Source: Davidsoniella eucalypti
Lineage: Eukaryota > Ascomycota > Sordariomycetes > Microascales > Ceratocystidaceae
Assembly: GCA_004009845.1 (NCBI GenBank)
Contig: RMBW01000042.1
Location: forward strand, 372,001 to 436,000
Direction of reading: 5' to 3'
Length of the DNA stretch: 64,000 nt
Below the pieces are notes generated by a model. The model was given only the letters and a program-made list of their open reading frames with translations, was not told the origin of the DNA and ran no database searches. Positions 61,301 through 64,000 of this stretch are shown piece by piece (position 1 is the first letter of the stretch; the number at the start of each line of letters is the position of its first letter). The translations under genes and the position numbers were made by a program.

Positions 61301-63813
61301 TAGTATTTATTTACCATTTTACGTACGCTAACACAGTTGATAGAAGACTCCAGGCCCTTAGTTTCCAGTACCGGCCTCGATAGTGCTTGTAAAGCTGGCA
61401 TTTTAAAGACCGGTGAAAACCACACCCGTACAGGTGTTCTTTGTGGTTACTTCCAAGACTGATGGTAAATCAAAGCAGGAACCGGGTATTTCCACGATAT
61501 TCAAAGAGCGACGTGGAGATCTTTACACTGATAGAACTTGGACAAGCAATATGTAGGCCACAAGAGTGAAATCCGTAGGCGCTCCCTGTAGCGGTTATAG
61601 AACCAGCATGTTCCTGGCTAGTAGAAGAGCAAAGAGTAGTTCTTCTTACTATTGTCAAAGCATCAGGCTATGTATGTATATGTACATGCTTCCCGTACAA
61701 AAGTTGAGTAATCGATTTGGGGCTAGCTTCATAGAAAACTCGATCAATAGTGCAGATTCGTGATGCCGAGACCGAAGAGGGGGGTGTGCTATTCGAGAGC
61801 CTCATAAATACATTCGACATGTCGTTAAAACTCCTGTCCAACACTACTTGAACTCACAATGGGATGAAGACGATCATTCATAGGAGAATAACAACAAGAT
61901 GCTAAAGGAAACACTAACACAGAGCAAAACATGGACGAGAGTGTTTCATAAGTGGTCCGTGTCGTGTGATTGGTCCACGGTACGTGTAATAGTGTATGTA
62001 AGATGAGATCACCGGTGGTATCTTTGGTAAAGGAAGTAAATACAAGTAAATAATACTTTGCTGGGCTAACTACTACGCAAGAAAATAAAAGCCAGCCGGT
62101 CTAGACCAGTCTTGCTAGACGATCCATGTTGCTATCTAGGATCGTGTTTCTGATTCTCGGATTTCTACATCTCATACTTTTTTTCTCTTTAACAAGCCAT
62201 ACTGCAATCGTGACAATGGCGTAATAAAAGAATATACATGGTTTCAGTTTTGCGATGGCGAACGAGTGTTTCCCGAGGCTAAATCTTGAAGAATCATATG
62301 GCAAGCATTTGGTGTCACGTGTGATGTGCCCATGGCCGATTTCTTGGGATACCTATCAGTACGGTTGGTTGGACAAGTGTTGATGGGCCATGAGTGACTG
62401 ATCATATTTTCTATTTGATCAAATCTCCCATGAATAAAGGGGAAACAAAGGCTACAGCAATCTATGTGTATTTGCCACTGCGCCTTGCTCGATCGTCTTA
62501 CAATTGTTTCTATAGAACACCGTTCAAAGAACTCGAATGTTTGGTTCGGCGCTAACCAAGACTCTGGTTCGTGAGTTTCTTGTTGATTATTTTTATCTTG
62601 GTACGCCATATACCAAGCCGTCATTATATCGACTCTATGACGGCGGCGTAAGACAAAACCGAAGCAGACGTACTCTGTTTAATACCCTAAAAAGAAAGCA
62701 AGCTAACACGGTCCAAGGACAAGAATACAGACTCACGACTAAGAATAAAACCTTTCATCAGAATCAAAAGAACCGCCCCCTCGTAACCTAGCAAAGTTCT
62801 TTGTTGCAGCGTCACAGCCAAGGTGTTATTACAGTGTTACAGCAGACGGAAAAAAAGAAAGAAATAAAAGAGATCAAGATGTGGGATGAATGTGATGTAT
62901 TCCGACTAATGGCTATGCAACGTTCGGTCAGCAAGGAAACATTATAAATGGCAAGTATAAGAGCCGGAAAGATGCCGGAGCCAGAAGAAGATGTATACAT
63001 ATATCCCTCTGTAATTCTCCTTTCCCTATCTGCCTTGTACATGTAATATTGGACAGGATAGGCTTCAGAAACTACAGTTGCAATACGGAATAGCAGGGAA
63101 AAGAAGAAATTGCCACACAAGACCAGCGTCACCTATGCGGCATCGTTCGATCAGAGATTTATTCTTGCCTGGTTCACGGTTTATGTGCCCAAGAAAAAGT
63201 GCATCCAAGCCAAGCCCGGTTCTCCCATATTCTCCAGGGTTACAATATAGTTTGTGGCTACATGATGCCCTGGCAATGTTTACTTTCCCACAGCATACAT
63301 ACAGGGCAGGCCAAAAGAGTTACATTTCGGTATGTAGCGAAGAAAATAGGGGTGTGTTGTGCTAAATGGTATGCCGTAGTGATTGTTTGAACAAGCAAAT
63401 TAGAGCAGCAAAAGAAACAGTCTGCAAGCTGTAAAGTAATTGCTAGAGTCGAGCCTTGCAAAAATTTACACATATAATAATCAAAGTTACCACTATAAAT
63501 ATTATCCCGGAGGCCTGTTCAGTACTTCTGTTGGTGGTGCAACCTTCGGCATCGGCATCGGCTTCCCTTTGTTCCTGATAGCCCAGGGATTTCATTTGAA
63601 ACTGAAACCAGCTTTTACTTGTTCTCCATATCATTTAGAGTCCACCTGTCATCAAATTTTTACTGTCAAGGTTGTGCTGGCATGAGCCGTCCACAGTTCC
63701 AAAAAAAAAAAAAAAAAACAAGCTTGCATATGTGCTATACCCATCCTTGCACAGCATATTATTTTATGCATGGAAAAAAATGTCACCAGAAAGAAGAACT
63801 TCATGTACAACTA
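52320..63813. other. Gene desert of about 11.5 kb
   Basis: No gene is supported on either strand. The first 600-700 bp are T/C-rich, presumably the MGA2-like 3' untranslated region. A 161-codon plus-strand frame at 53409-53894 is Ser/Leu/Cys-rich and unrecognised. A perfect two-copy 13-bp tandem (TATGTATATGGGG) lies at 53687-53712, and an 18-nt A run at 63701-63718. Several 60-110-codon frames between 55 and 63 kb have no domain, no leader and no intron logic. The sequence is moderately AT-rich without obvious transposon coding remnants. Confidence 0.45.
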
Positions 63814-63990
63814 TCAATGGTCAACTTGCTGTTCTGACCTAGAGTTCGCAGCAAGGGATTTGATGTCATCAGACAAGGCTTGAATTGATGCTATACAGGC
63901 CGTCCAAGTCATCTCTTCTTCTGTAGTCTCCCTTCCGTGCCTTACGAGAGTCACATTGGATATAGATATATAGCCCAAGTGTTTTCTTCG
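63814..63990 (-). CDS. Possible 3' end of a minus-strand gene running off the window
   Basis: A 59-codon minus-strand frame is open from just after a stop near 63991-63993 down to TGA at 63814-63816. The encoded sequence (for example ETTEEEMTWTACIASIQAL then SDDIKSLAANSR) is well mixed and amphipathic, unlike the Phe/Leu/Ser-rich chance frames elsewhere in the desert, and an intron acceptor could lie near its start. I do not recognise the protein. It could be the last exon of a gene beyond the window edge, or chance. Confidence 0.28.
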   Translation of the reverse strand, partial: RRKHLGYISISNVTLVRHGRETTEEEMTWTACIASIQALSDDIKSLAANSRSEQQVDH

Positions 63991-64000
63991 TTAAAAGTCT

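Noticed and set aside
63701..63718. Run of 18 A residues as a possible retroposon tail
   Set aside because: No flanking direct repeat and no similarity upstream to the short repeat family.
63920..63955. LVRHG string in the right-edge frame, resembling the histidine-phosphatase motif
   Set aside because: The rest of that fold should follow it, but the frame ends about 40 residues later; probably coincidence.

Overview
The window looks like nuclear DNA of a filamentous ascomycete (Pezizomycotina-like), species not assigned. The genes are split by short spliceosomal introns, mostly 53-99 nt, with GT...AG ends and CTAAC-type branch points. There is a BYS1-type secreted protein, a Zn2Cys6 regulator, an MGA2/SPT23-type membrane transcription factor, and pyrimidine-rich leaders before start codons. 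I can support eleven protein genes. Their spliced coding sequence adds up to about 22.3 kb (about 35% of the window), which is sparse for a fungus. I found no rRNA, no convincing tRNA and no CRISPR array.

Layout. 1-12 kb is gene-dense: a BYS1-like secreted protein (+), mitochondrial acetylornithine aminotransferase ARG8 (+), the ubiquitin-chain elongation factor UFD2 (-, convergent with ARG8) and the vacuolar sorting subunit VPS11/PEP5 (+, divergent from UFD2). 12-20 kb holds a UPC2-like zinc-cluster regulator inside long non-coding flanks, with a tandem pair of short repeats at 12.7 kb. 20-28 kb holds a conserved-looking protein of unknown function (+), an LtrA-like membrane protein (-) and 6-phosphofructo-2-kinase/fructose-2,6-bisphosphatase (-). 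28.1-37.4 kb is a gene desert. It carries a 55-bp insertion with an A-rich tail and perfect 14-bp flanking direct repeats, related to the 12.7-kb repeats. 37-42.5 kb holds the tRNA adenosine deaminase subunit TAD3 and an RNase H1 with three N-terminal hybrid-binding modules. 42.5-48 kb is non-coding and leads into the MGA2/SPT23-like gene (48.06-52.32 kb). 52.3-63.8 kb is a second desert. The last about 180 bp may be the 3' end of a minus-strand gene.

Functional themes. Most genes are single-copy housekeeping genes, and no biosynthetic cluster or operon-like grouping is visible. One thematic link stands out. In yeast, the MGA2/SPT23 precursor is ubiquitylated by Rsp5 and mobilised by Cdc48, and UFD2 is a Cdc48-linked E4. 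Both components are in this window, and the MGA2-like protein carries a PPxY motif near its membrane anchor. The UPC2-like and MGA2-like genes, both probable lipid or sterol regulators, sit behind unusually long non-coding regions with upstream ORFs. The most novel candidate in the window is the short retroposon-like repeat family.
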